From Cronobacter turicensis z3032 (GTDB lineage Bacteria; Pseudomonadota; Gammaproteobacteria; Enterobacterales; Enterobacteriaceae): a DNA stretch of 64,000 bases. Below the pieces are notes generated by a model. The model worked only from the letters and a program-made list of their open reading frames with translations, did no database searches and was not told where the DNA came from. The stretch spans positions 3,972,074-4,036,073 of the forward strand of contig FN543093.2 in assembly GCA_000027065.2 (NCBI GenBank), in the 5' to 3' direction. A program made the translations under genes and the position numbers. Positions 1 to 9,281 of the stretch are shown one piece after another. Every line of letters starts with the position of its first letter. Within the stretch, counting starts at the first letter, position 1.

Positions 1-1486
<1,486 letters not shown>

Positions 1487-1623
1487 AAAGTCTGATGCTC
1501 AAAGAATTAAACTGTTAGTTCGTAATGAATTAACTGTTGTTCACTTGAGACTTGATATTCATTTATCGTCCGAAGACGTTAAGATATCAGTGCCCCGAGT
1601 GCCCACACAGATTGTCTGATAAA

Positions 1624-1636
1624 TTGTTAAAGAGCG
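1624..1636 (-). promoter_or_regulatory. rRNA leader boxA antitermination element
   Basis: On the minus strand the leader reads CGCTCTTTAACAA, one base from the E. coli rrn boxA TGCTCTTTAACAA. It lies between promoter P2 and the 16S gene. In E. coli boxA RNA recruits NusB-S10 and the antitermination complex. Placement and sequence both fit. Confidence 0.85.
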
Positions 1637-1675
1637 GTGCGACAAGGCTTTCAGCCTGCTGTCGCGAGGTGGCGT

Positions 1676-1703
1676 ATATTACGCTTTCCTCTTTCAGAGT
1701 CAA
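1676..1703 (-). promoter_or_regulatory. rRNA operon promoter P2
   Basis: On the minus strand a -35 TTGACT (1698-1703) and a -10 TAATAT (1676-1681) are separated by 16 bp. The surrounding sequence resembles E. coli rrn P2, including the TTGACTCTG start. It lies about 190 bp upstream of mature 16S, as in E. coli. Confidence 0.85.
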
Positions 1704-1781
1704 CCCTTAATTTCAGGATTTTTCTCTTATCGCGCCGGCCATTTCGTGAAGTGCTTCACATTGCCGTCTCGATGGAGGCGC

Positions 1782-1835
1782 ATTATAGGGATCTCAGTTT
1801 TCAGCACAACCTTTTTTTCGATCTTTTCTTTCAAC
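1782..1835 (-). promoter_or_regulatory. rRNA operon promoter P1 with UP element and GC discriminator
   Basis: On the minus strand -35 TTGTGC (1804-1809) and -10 TATAAT (1782-1787) are 16 bp apart, the short spacing typical of rrn P1. The base pairs after the -10 are GCGCC, the GC-rich discriminator tied to ppGpp/DksA and initiating-NTP control. Just upstream (1811-1835) is an A-rich tract resembling an UP element. The rest of the 1487-1962 gap is leader and the yrdA upstream region; the small ORFs there overlap promoter DNA and are not supported. Confidence 0.85.
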
Positions 1836-1962
1836 TGCTGTTTTTTCATGCTCATTGCTGCGATCCCGCGCGATCTGCTCAACGAACAGGCGCATTTACG
1901 CTTGCACACTGCCTTAAATCCAACCAAAGTCTTCTTACTCTTGATAAGAAACCGAGGCGATT

Positions 1963-2520
1963 ATGTCTTCTTCTGTATTACGTCTTTATAAAAATACCTT
2001 TCCCGGCACAGGCCAGCGCGTAATGGTGGATAGCTCAAGCGTAGTGATTGGCGATGTTAGACTGGCTGACGATGTAGGCGTCTGGCCCCTGGTGGTGATC
2101 CGCGGAGACGTCAATTATGTTGCCGTTGGCGCGCGCACGAATATTCAGGATGGCAGCGTGTTACATGTCACGCATAAATCTTCTTATAACCCTGAGGGTA
2201 ATCCGCTCATTATTGGCGAAGACGTTACGGTTGGGCATAAGGTCATGCTGCATGGCTGCACCATTGGCAATCGCGTGCTAGTCGGCATGGGCTCGATCGT
2301 ACTTGACGGCGCCATTATAGAAAATGACGTGATGATAGGTGCCGGAAGCCTGGTGCCGCAGGATAAGCGTCTGGAAAGCGGTTACCTGTATCTTGGCAGC
2401 CCGGTAAAGCAGATTCGCCCGTTAAAAGACGCAGAGCGCGAAGGGCTGCGCTACTCGGCAAATAACTATGTGAAGTGGAAAGATGAGTATCTGGCTCAGG
2501 AGAGCCAGACCCAGCCCTGA
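1963..2520 (+). CDS. yrdA: gamma-carbonic anhydrase-like protein YrdA
   Basis: 185 aa, close to E. coli YrdA along its whole length. The protein is a left-handed beta-helix built of hexapeptide repeats (residues ~20-150). Histidines expected to bind the metal are visible: His68/His71 in LHVTH, His92 in VGHK and His97 in LHGC. The family is trimeric and binds zinc or iron, but a physiological reaction for YrdA is not settled, so carbonic anhydrase activity is only a family inference. GAGG lies 6-7 nt before the ATG. The gene is divergent from the rRNA operon and its 3' end overlaps yrdB by 25 bp tail to tail. Confidence 0.95.
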   Translation: MSSSVLRLYKNTFPGTGQRVMVDSSSVVIGDVRLADDVGVWPLVVIRGDVNYVAVGARTNIQDGSVLHVTHKSSYNPEGNPLIIGEDVTVGHKVMLHGCTIGNRVLVGMGSIVLDGAIIENDVMIGAGSLVPQDKRLESGYLYLGSPVKQIRPLKDAEREGLRYSANNYVKWKDEYLAQESQTQP

Positions 2521-2753
2521 TTATCCTCTTCCTGAGCAGCGATAAGCTGCTCAGCTTCTTCTTCAAGATCCCAACGGTGCTGTCGGAATGCCGCGATCCA
2601 TTCATCGGGCGACTCACCAGAAAAACGGGCCACCAGCACAGACTGCGGAATCGCACAGGTAAGGACCAGTCCATTGACCAACGCCGGAAAACACACGACC
2701 TGACGCCGTTCATCCCAGTGCTCACGATCCGGGAACTGAATCGCCTGATTCAT
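2496..2753 (-). CDS. yrdB: YrdB, DUF1488 family protein
   Basis: 85 aa, the normal family length. It begins MNQAIQFPDREHWDE and matches E. coli YrdB, a small protein of unknown function in the DUF1488 family. There is no signal peptide or membrane segment. It overlaps aroE by 4 bp (start inside the aroE stop), so it is translationally coupled to aroE, and it overlaps the 3' end of yrdA on the opposite strand by 25 bp. Confidence 0.92.
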   Translation of the reverse strand: MNQAIQFPDREHWDERRQVVCFPALVNGLVLTCAIPQSVLVARFSGESPDEWIAAFRQHRWDLEEEAEQLIAAQEEDNQGWVWLS

Positions 2754-3568
2754 TGCGCCAGCTCCTGCTTGAGCTTCTCAATCACCGGCACAACTTCCGG
2801 CAGGACGCCATGCCAGAGCAGAACCGCGTGCGCCGCCTGGCTCACCAGCATACCCAGCCCGTCCGCGAGATGCGTTGCGCCCTGTGTCTGACACCATGAC
2901 AGGAACGGCGTCAGGCCTTTCTGATAGAACATGTCATAGCAAGCCATTTTTTCCGCAATCAGTGCCGCCGGAAGCGCCGGGATCTCACCATGCATCCCGC
3001 TGGAAGTGGCATTAATAATGAGATCGAACTTATGACCAGCCAGATCCGCAAGCGCGACGGCGTTTACGCTGCCGGTATGACTAAAGAGCGTCGCCAGCTC
3101 CTGCGCGCGGGCAAAGGTGCGGTTAGTAATGGTTACCACACAATCCAGCGACAGCAGAGGCAACAAGACGCCCCTCGCTGCGCCGCCAGCGCCCACCAGC
3201 AGGATCCGGTAACGCGGCTGGATCATATCAAGGCGCTCAAGATCGCTTAAGAGACCAATACCATCCGTGTTATCGCCGAGTAAACGCCCATCCTCAAGCC
3301 GCTTCAGCGTATTGACCGCACCGGCAAGCGCCGCTCTTTCCGTCAGTTCATCGGCACGGGCAAAAGCCTGCTCTTTAAAAGGCACCGTCACGTTTGCGCC
3401 CTTTCCCCCCGCGCTGAAAAAGTCTTCCAGCGTCTTCACAAAGTTATCACGCGGCGCCAGTACGCGTCCGTACGGATGCGTAATCTGTAACTGCTGCGCA
3501 AATTGCTGATGAATAAACGGCGATTTACTGTGCGAGACAGGATTACCAAAAACAGCGTAGGTTTCCAT
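2750..3568 (-). CDS. aroE: shikimate dehydrogenase (NADP+)
   Basis: 272 aa, the same length as E. coli AroE. It reduces 3-dehydroshikimate to shikimate in aromatic amino acid synthesis. Shikimate-binding residues are in place: Ser14 and Ser16 in NPVSHSKSP, Lys65 in TVPFKE and Asp102 in NTDG. The nucleotide-binding loop GAGGAARG follows at about residue 126. It lies in the minus-strand chain dprA-smg-yrdD-tsaC-aroE-yrdB, 3 nt after tsaC and overlapping yrdB by 4 nt. Confidence 0.98.
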   Translation of the reverse strand: METYAVFGNPVSHSKSPFIHQQFAQQLQITHPYGRVLAPRDNFVKTLEDFFSAGGKGANVTVPFKEQAFARADELTERAALAGAVNTLKRLEDGRLLGDNTDGIGLLSDLERLDMIQPRYRILLVGAGGAARGVLLPLLSLDCVVTITNRTFARAQELATLFSHTGSVNAVALADLAGHKFDLIINATSSGMHGEIPALPAALIAEKMACYDMFYQKGLTPFLSWCQTQGATHLADGLGMLVSQAAHAVLLWHGVLPEVVPVIEKLKQELAQ

Positions 3569-3571
3569 GCG

Positions 3572-4144
3572 TTACCCTTGTCGGAAAAGTGCACCCGTCA
3601 GCGCATCACGGATCTCAGAAGGATTTTGTCGCCCCCCCGTTGCGCCATGCAACACCGGGAAAGCGTCACCGAACTGTGCCAGCACTTCCTGCGCCGTACG
3701 GCATGGCTCAAGCCCGGAAAGATTGGCGCTGGTCGATACCAGCGGTTTGCCGAAGGCTTCGCATAGCGCAATGACCTGCGGATGATTCGTGACGCGAACC
3801 GCCAGCGAGTCAAAACGGCCCGTCAGCCAGCGGGGCGTTGATGCCTTTGCCGGGAAAACAAACGTCACTGGCCCAGGCCAGCAGGCAAACACCGCTTCAC
3901 GCTGTTCCGGCGTCAGCGCTGCATCATCTATATAGGGCTTGAGTTGCTCAAAGTTTGCCGCAATCAGGATGAGTCCTTTTTCCATGGGCCGCTGCTTTAA
4001 TTCCAGCAGTCGTTTTACGGCGGTTTCGCTGTCTGGGTCACATCCCACACCGAATACCGCTTCTGTTGGATAAGCGATGACATGTTCTTTTTTAAGGACG
4101 TCGACGATAGAGGATATCGCGTCCGCAGGCTGATTATTCTTCAC
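3572..4144 (-). CDS. tsaC: threonylcarbamoyl-AMP synthase TsaC
   Basis: 190 aa, single YrdC domain. TsaC makes threonylcarbamoyl-AMP from threonine, bicarbonate and ATP, the first step of t6A37 in ANN-decoding tRNAs. The conserved substrate-binding LKQRPMEKGL (residues ~49-58) and the STSANLSG segment are present. The length matches the short TsaC form, without the Sua5 extension. It sits 4 nt downstream of yrdD and 3 nt upstream of aroE, so all three are probably co-transcribed. Confidence 0.96.
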   Translation of the reverse strand: MKNNQPADAISSIVDVLKKEHVIAYPTEAVFGVGCDPDSETAVKRLLELKQRPMEKGLILIAANFEQLKPYIDDAALTPEQREAVFACWPGPVTFVFPAKASTPRWLTGRFDSLAVRVTNHPQVIALCEAFGKPLVSTSANLSGLEPCRTAQEVLAQFGDAFPVLHGATGGRQNPSEIRDALTGALFRQG

Positions 4145-4148
4145 GGTC

Positions 4149-4691
4149 TTATTCCGCCGTTACCGGCTTTCCACATTGTTTACTGGCGCAAAAGCGTTTC
4201 ATGCCGTGCGCGGTTTTCTTTTCTATAAGGAGGGGATAATGGCATTCCGGGCATTCGCCTGCCACCGGTCTGGCATTAATCACAAACTGGCATTCCGGAT
4301 AGCGATCGCAGGAATAAAAGGTTTTGCCAAAGCGCGACCGACGCTGAACCAGATGGCCATCGCTACACTGAGGACAGTGCAATGCGGTTTCGTCAGGTTT
4401 GTCGATTTGTTCAGTGTGTTCGCACTCAGGATAACGGCTGCAGCCGATAAACATGCCGAAACGCCCCTGCCTTAGCACAAGCGTCGCGTCACATACCGGG
4501 CATTGCTGGCCTTCAAGTACTTTGACGATGTGACCGTCCGCCTGGCCTTTCAGCGGGCGAACGTAATCACACTCGGGGTAATGCGAACATCCCAGGAAAG
4601 GACCATGCTTCCCGGAACGTATAAGGAGTTCAGCCCCGCATTTTGGGCAGGGCTCGTGTTTGGGCACTGAAAAGAGTGCTGACCTTGCCAT
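4149..4691 (-). CDS. yrdD: topoisomerase-type zinc-ribbon protein YrdD
   Basis: 180 aa, made almost entirely of four successive Cys4 zinc ribbons of the type found at the C-terminus of topoisomerase I. The pattern CPxC ... C-x5-C recurs from residues ~15, ~64, ~113 and ~154. There is no topoisomerase catalytic domain, and the protein is not a truncated TopA: E. coli YrdD has the same layout. A role in binding single-stranded DNA is likely from the fold but unproven. It is followed at 4 nt by tsaC. Confidence 0.92.
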   Translation of the reverse strand: MARSALFSVPKHEPCPKCGAELLIRSGKHGPFLGCSHYPECDYVRPLKGQADGHIVKVLEGQQCPVCDATLVLRQGRFGMFIGCSRYPECEHTEQIDKPDETALHCPQCSDGHLVQRRSRFGKTFYSCDRYPECQFVINARPVAGECPECHYPLLIEKKTAHGMKRFCASKQCGKPVTAE

Positions 4692-4714
4692 AATTCACCA
4701 CTGCGCTGAAAATA

Positions 4715-5188
4715 TCAGTGCAGCATACCGTCATTCACCTCAAAGAGCAGTTCTTCCATTTGTTGATAGGCATTTTCACATCCGGGGATGTTAAAAAGCA
4801 CCATCAGGATGACCCACTTAAGATCTTCTAAATCAAACTCGGCGGTATCCAGCGCCATGACGCGCTCAATAACCATTTCACGAGTTTCGAGATTCAGCAC
4901 CTGAATTTGTTCCAGAAACAGCAGGAACCCCCGACAGCTGGCGTCCAGCCGCTGGCACTCTTCTGCGGTGTAAATACGCATTGAGAGTGGATCCGACGCC
5001 AGTTGCATCGGCGCGGAAAGACCATCCTGATAATCCGCCAGCTTTTCCAGCCATAACAGCGCATTAAAGATATCTTCCTGATCAAAACCCGCATCCGTCA
5101 GGTCCCGCGTCAGCTTATCCTGGTCAACGCGCATCTCAGCTTCGTTATGGATATAGGTTTCAAACAAATACATTAGTACGTCGAACAT
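4715..5188 (-). CDS. smg: Smg family protein (DUF494)
   Basis: 157 aa, nearly colinear with E. coli Smg, a conserved cytoplasmic protein without a known reaction. It starts MFDVLMYLFETYIH and ends EVNDGMLH, as in E. coli. It is acidic and probably helical. Its start lies 29 nt inside the end of dprA, so translation is likely coupled to dprA. The link with DprA is conserved in many gammaproteobacteria, which hints at a nucleic-acid role, but nothing in the sequence shows it. Confidence 0.94.
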   Translation of the reverse strand: MFDVLMYLFETYIHNEAEMRVDQDKLTRDLTDAGFDQEDIFNALLWLEKLADYQDGLSAPMQLASDPLSMRIYTAEECQRLDASCRGFLLFLEQIQVLNLETREMVIERVMALDTAEFDLEDLKWVILMVLFNIPGCENAYQQMEELLFEVNDGMLH

Positions 5189-6272
5189 GGCCTGCCCTCC
5201 TCACTCGGACATAGCCGCCGGGTACAGCTGCGATCCATCCTGCTAACTCCAGTTCGAGTAGCTGGGCTACCGTCAATGGCACAGGTTGGCCGGCACGTTC
5301 AGCGACGACGTCAACAGGTGTAACCTCATCTCCTACGTTAGCCAACAGCTCGGGAAATGGCAATGCACCTTCCTCTTGATCCGGTGAATAATTCACAGTC
5401 TTGAGCCAGGGCAGCTCGTTTTGTAAATAATCGATAATGTCCTGAGGATGCGTAACGGCGATAGCGCCTTGTTGAATCAGCCAGTGCGGCCCTTCACAAC
5501 CGGGATTACCGACAGGGCCCGGCAGCGCGAAAACTTCGCGCCCTTGCTCAACGGCGCACCGCGCTGTGACCAGTGAACCGCTGCGTAACGCGGCCTCGAC
5601 CACCAGCACACCAACGCTCAATCCGCTGATGATACGATTACGCCTTGGGAAGTGCGCAGGCCGGGGCTGCGCCTCAAAAGGAAACTCTGACACCACCGCT
5701 CCGCCTTGCTCAATTATCTCCTCCGCCAGTTTGCGATGACGCGCCGGATACACCTGTGCGAGGCCGTTACCCAACACCGCGATAGTTTTCCCCTGCGCCT
5801 TAAGCGCGCTGCGGTGCGCGATAGCGTCTATCCCCAGCGCCAGCCCGCTGGTTAAGGTCAGGCCGCTTTCCGCCAGCGCATAACAGAATTTGCTGCCCCA
5901 CTGCTCGCCATACCACGAATGATGGCGGCTACCGACGACAGCCAACTGCGGCCGGGTCAATGCCCGGGGATCGCCTGCCACCAGCAACGCGCCGGGGAAC
6001 CATTCGATTGCGCGTAGAGAAACGGGATAATGCGCAGAGCGCGCAGTGAGTAAATGGTGCCCCGGCATTTCAAGCCAGCGCAGAGCAGCCTCAAGCTTCG
6101 CCTGCGGATAACCGAAGAAAAGCGCCCGTTGCTTTATGTTAAGCCCCGCCAGCCGTAATGCCTCGGCGGGATCGCCGGGCATATTTTGCAGCCGCTGAAA
6201 AGCCCGAACCATTATTTCGCCGCTCAGGCTATACACCGCCATCAGGCGTAACCAAATCTCCGTTGGTGACAT
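5160..6272 (-). CDS. dprA: DNA-processing protein DprA (Smf)
   Basis: 370 aa, a few residues shorter than E. coli DprA. A helical N-terminal domain (~1-75) is followed by the Rossmann-like DNA-binding domain with VGSRHHSWYG, SGLALGIDAIAH and RSGSLVTARCAVEQGREVFALPG (~110-260), then a C-terminal winged-helix domain (~300-365). DprA loads RecA on incoming single strands in transformable bacteria; in enterobacteria its role is unclear. The gene is divergent from def with 129 bp between them. Confidence 0.95.
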   Translation of the reverse strand: MSPTEIWLRLMAVYSLSGEIMVRAFQRLQNMPGDPAEALRLAGLNIKQRALFFGYPQAKLEAALRWLEMPGHHLLTARSAHYPVSLRAIEWFPGALLVAGDPRALTRPQLAVVGSRHHSWYGEQWGSKFCYALAESGLTLTSGLALGIDAIAHRSALKAQGKTIAVLGNGLAQVYPARHRKLAEEIIEQGGAVVSEFPFEAQPRPAHFPRRNRIISGLSVGVLVVEAALRSGSLVTARCAVEQGREVFALPGPVGNPGCEGPHWLIQQGAIAVTHPQDIIDYLQNELPWLKTVNYSPDQEEGALPFPELLANVGDEVTPVDVVAERAGQPVPLTVAQLLELELAGWIAAVPGGYVRVRRAGHVRRTNVFV

Positions 6273-6327
6273 CGCGCTATCCCCCGCCAGACGCCGTTCT
6301 CTAATCCCTGTGATTCGTTGCTGATGC

Positions 6328-6356
6328 TGTCAATCAAAGGGGGATTTGTCTAGAAT
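6328..6356 (+). promoter_or_regulatory. possible def-fmt promoter
   Basis: A -10 like TAGAAT (6351-6356) stands 17 bp from a weak -35 TGTCAA (6328-6333), about 45 bp upstream of the def ATG in the 129-bp gap between divergent dprA and def. The call rests on the hexamers and position alone. Confidence 0.4.
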
Positions 6357-6401
6357 AGAGGTTAAGATCCTTTCAACTCTTGAATACAGCTCTGGAAATT
6401 T

Positions 6402-6917
6402 ATGTCAGTTTTGCAGGTATTACATATTCCGGACGAGCGGCTTCGCATCGTCGCTGAACCGGTTAAAGAAGTTAATGCAGATATTCAGCGTATCGTTGAT
6501 GATATGTTCGACACGATGTACGCCGAAGAAGGCATTGGGCTTGCCGCAACCCAGGTAGATATTCATCAGCGTATTATCGTGATTGATGTTTCTGAAAATC
6601 GCGATGAGCGCCTGGTCCTTATCAACCCGGAGCTGCTGGAACAGTCCGGCGAAACCGGCATTGAAGAGGGCTGCCTCTCTATCCCGGAACAACGCGCCTT
6701 TGTGCCGCGTGCCGAGAAAGTGAAAATCCGCGCGCTTGACCGCAACGGGAAATCGTTTGAACTGGAAGCTGACGGTCTGCTGGCCATTTGTATCCAGCAT
6801 GAAATGGATCACCTGGTTGGTAAATTATTTATCGATTATCTGTCGCCAATGAAGCGTCAGCGTATTCGCCAGAAAGTTGAAAAACTGGATCGCATGAAGG
6901 CGAAAGCCGCAGGTTAA
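6402..6917 (+). CDS. def: peptide deformylase
   Basis: 171 aa. It removes the formyl group from the N-terminal Met of new proteins. The three family motifs are intact: GIGLAATQ (45-52), EGCLSIP with Cys91, and QHEMDHLVG with His133, Glu134 and His137. Cys91 and the two histidines bind Fe2+. The sequence is two residues longer than E. coli at the C-terminus (KAKAAG). It is followed 18 nt later by fmt, whose enzyme adds the formyl group, so the operon pairs the two ends of the cycle. Confidence 0.98.
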   Translation: MSVLQVLHIPDERLRIVAEPVKEVNADIQRIVDDMFDTMYAEEGIGLAATQVDIHQRIIVIDVSENRDERLVLINPELLEQSGETGIEEGCLSIPEQRAFVPRAEKVKIRALDRNGKSFELEADGLLAICIQHEMDHLVGKLFIDYLSPMKRQRIRQKVEKLDRMKAKAAG

Positions 6918-6935
6918 ATAAAGACAGGGAATAAC

Positions 6936-7883
6936 GTGTCCGAGTCACTTCGCATTATTTTCGCCGGTACGCCGGATTTCGCAGCGCGTCATCTCGACGC
7001 GTTGTTGTCCTCTTCCCATCAGGTCGTTGGCGTATTCACTCAGCCAGACCGTCCGGCGGGCCGCGGTAAAAAGCTGATGCCAGGGCCGGTAAAAGTGCTG
7101 GCGCAAGAAAATGACATCCCGATCTTTCAGCCGAAATCTCTGCGTCCAGCTGAAAATCAGGCGCTCGTGTCTGCACTGAATGCTGATGTCATGGTGGTGG
7201 TCGCCTACGGCTTGATTCTTCCTGAAGCAGTGCTGGCGATGCCCCGCCTGGGCTGTATTAATGTACACGGCTCGCTGCTTCCGCGCTGGCGCGGCGCGGC
7301 GCCTATTCAGCGTTCGCTGTGGGCGGGCGATTCAGAAACCGGCGTGACTATCATGCAGATGGACAAAGGGCTCGATACCGGCGACATGTTGCGTAAGCTT
7401 TCCTGTCCGATTACTGCCGACGACACCAGCGCCTCGCTGTATGAAAAGCTGGCACAGCTTGGCCCGCAGGGGCTGCTCGCCACGCTTGAGGATCTGGCAA
7501 CGGGCCGCGCGGTTCCTGAAAAACAGGATGACGCACAGGCAACGTATGCAGACAAGCTTAGTAAAGAAGAGGCCCGCCTCGACTGGACGCTTTCCGCCGG
7601 GCAGCTTGAACGCTGTATCCGCGCGTTTAACCCCTGGCCTGTTAGCTTCTTCATGATTGACGATCAGCCTGTGAAAGTCTGGAAAGCGTCGGTTATCCAT
7701 CAGCAGGGTAACGCGGCTCCTGGCACCGTGCTTGATGCGGGTAAACAGGGTGTCCAGATAGCGACGGCGGATGGCATCCTCAATCTGGAAGAACTCCAGC
7801 CTGCGGGTAAAAAACCGATGTCAGCGCAGGATCTTTTAAACTCCCGCCGGGAGTGGTTTACGCCAGGCGCGATTCTCGCCTGA
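6936..7883 (+). CDS. fmt: methionyl-tRNA formyltransferase
   Basis: 315 aa with a GTG start at 6936, preceded by an AGGGA ribosome-binding site. It formylates Met-tRNAfMet with 10-formyl-tetrahydrofolate. Catalytic residues Asn109, His111 (NVHGSLLPRWRG) and Asp147 (GLDTGDM) are present, and the C-terminal tRNA-binding domain (~210-310) is complete. E. coli length and order are kept: def-fmt-rsmB-trkA. Confidence 0.98.
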   Translation: MSESLRIIFAGTPDFAARHLDALLSSSHQVVGVFTQPDRPAGRGKKLMPGPVKVLAQENDIPIFQPKSLRPAENQALVSALNADVMVVVAYGLILPEAVLAMPRLGCINVHGSLLPRWRGAAPIQRSLWAGDSETGVTIMQMDKGLDTGDMLRKLSCPITADDTSASLYEKLAQLGPQGLLATLEDLATGRAVPEKQDDAQATYADKLSKEEARLDWTLSAGQLERCIRAFNPWPVSFFMIDDQPVKVWKASVIHQQGNAAPGTVLDAGKQGVQIATADGILNLEELQPAGKKPMSAQDLLNSRREWFTPGAILA

Positions 7884-7898
7884 GCGACGGCATTAACA

Positions 7899-7920
7899 GC
7901 CCGGTTTTCCGGGCCTTTTT
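7899..7920 (+). terminator. intrinsic terminator between fmt and rsmB
   Basis: GCCCGG-TTTT-CCGGGC (7899-7914) is followed by CTTTTT. It lies 15 nt after the fmt stop and 31 nt before the rsmB start, inside what is otherwise a def-fmt-rsmB-trkA run. The short 6-bp stem may give partial rather than full termination. Confidence 0.75.
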
Positions 7921-7951
7921 ATTTCAGATGCAGGTTAACCTGCCCGTGGCT

Positions 7952-9241
7952 ATGAAAAAATCCATTAATCTCCGCAGCCTGGCGGCGCAAGCTATCGAAC
8001 AGGTAGTCGAAAAAGGCCAGTCCCTCAGTACCGTTCTGCCGCCGCTCCAGCATAAAGTCTCTGATAAAGACAAAGCGCTGTTACAGGAACTTTGCTTCGG
8101 CGTTTTGCGCACGCTCTCGCAGCAGGAATGGCTTATCAATAAGCTGATGTCGCGCCCGATGACAGGTAAACAGCGCACCATTCATTACCTGATTATGGTG
8201 GGCTTATATCAGCTGCTGTATACGCGTATTCCGCCGCACGCGGCGCTGGCTGAAACCGTGGAAGGCGCGGTGGCGATCAAGCGCATGCAGTTTAAGGGGC
8301 TGATTAACGGCGTATTGCGCCAGTTTCAGCGCCAGCAGGATGAGTTACTGGCCGAATTTGCAGGTCAGGATGCGCGCTGGTTACATCCGATGTGGCTGTT
8401 AAAGCGGCTTCAGACCGCCTGGCCACAAGAGTGGCAAGCCGTGGTGCAAGCCAACAACGAGCGCCCGCCGATGTGGCTGCGCGTCAACCGTCAGCATCAT
8501 TCCCGCGACGAGTGGCTTACGCTGCTGGAAGAAAACGGGATGACGGGTCATATCCACCCGCGTTACCCGGACGCCGTACGCCTTGAGGCGCCGGCGCCGG
8601 TCAGCGCGCTGCCTGGTTTTGAGCAGGGCTGGGTAACAGTGCAGGACGCCTCGGCACAGGGTTGCGTCGAACTATTAGCGCCGCAAAACGGCGAGACGAT
8701 CCTCGATTTGTGCGCCGCACCTGGCGGAAAAACCACACATATCCTTGAAGCTGCGCCGCAGGCTAACGTGCTGGCCGTTGACGTTGACGCTCAGCGCATC
8801 TCTCGCGTTTATGAAAACCTGAAGCGTGTGAAGATGAGGGCAGAGGTCAAGGTGGGCGATGGCCGCTTCCCGGCAACCTGGTGTGGCGATATGCAGTTTG
8901 ACAGGATCCTGCTTGATGCGCCCTGCTCCGCGACCGGCGTTATTCGCCGTCACCCGGATATTAAGTGGCTGCGTCGTGATTCTGATATCAGTGAGCTGGC
9001 GCAGTTGCAGTCTGATATTCTCGACGCTATCTGGCCGCACCTGAAACCGGGCGGTACATTGCTGTATGCGACCTGCTCCATTTTGCCGGAAGAAAACAGC
9101 GAACAGATTCGGGCGTTTTTAACCCGAACGCCGGATGCGCAGCTGGACGGTACGGGCTCGGCGCAAACGCCCGGCATACAGAATCTTCCCGGCGCGACCG
9201 AAGGCGATGGCTTCTTTTACGCTAAGCTAATCAAAAAGTGA
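7952..9241 (+). CDS. rsmB: 16S rRNA m5C967 methyltransferase RsmB (Sun/Fmu)
   Basis: 429 aa from the ATG at 7952. Upstream in-frame codons exist but overlap the terminator, and E. coli RsmB starts at the matching MKK. An N-terminal NusB-like domain (~1-140) precedes the SAM-dependent methyltransferase domain (~170-429) with DLCAAPGGKTTHI, DAPCSATGVIRRHPDIKW and YATCSILPEEN. The cysteines in the last two motifs are the catalytic pair of m5C RNA methyltransferases. It methylates C967 of 16S rRNA in the small subunit. Confidence 0.97.
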   Translation: MKKSINLRSLAAQAIEQVVEKGQSLSTVLPPLQHKVSDKDKALLQELCFGVLRTLSQQEWLINKLMSRPMTGKQRTIHYLIMVGLYQLLYTRIPPHAALAETVEGAVAIKRMQFKGLINGVLRQFQRQQDELLAEFAGQDARWLHPMWLLKRLQTAWPQEWQAVVQANNERPPMWLRVNRQHHSRDEWLTLLEENGMTGHIHPRYPDAVRLEAPAPVSALPGFEQGWVTVQDASAQGCVELLAPQNGETILDLCAAPGGKTTHILEAAPQANVLAVDVDAQRISRVYENLKRVKMRAEVKVGDGRFPATWCGDMQFDRILLDAPCSATGVIRRHPDIKWLRRDSDISELAQLQSDILDAIWPHLKPGGTLLYATCSILPEENSEQIRAFLTRTPDAQLDGTGSAQTPGIQNLPGATEGDGFFYAKLIKK

Positions 9242-9281
9242 TCGGGCCCCGCAAGCGGCCCCGGATGGGTGAAGCATAACG

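Noticed and set aside
1637..2023. 128-codon frame across the rRNA promoters
   Set aside because: It overlaps P1/P2 and the yrdA start in another frame and has no homologue I recognise.
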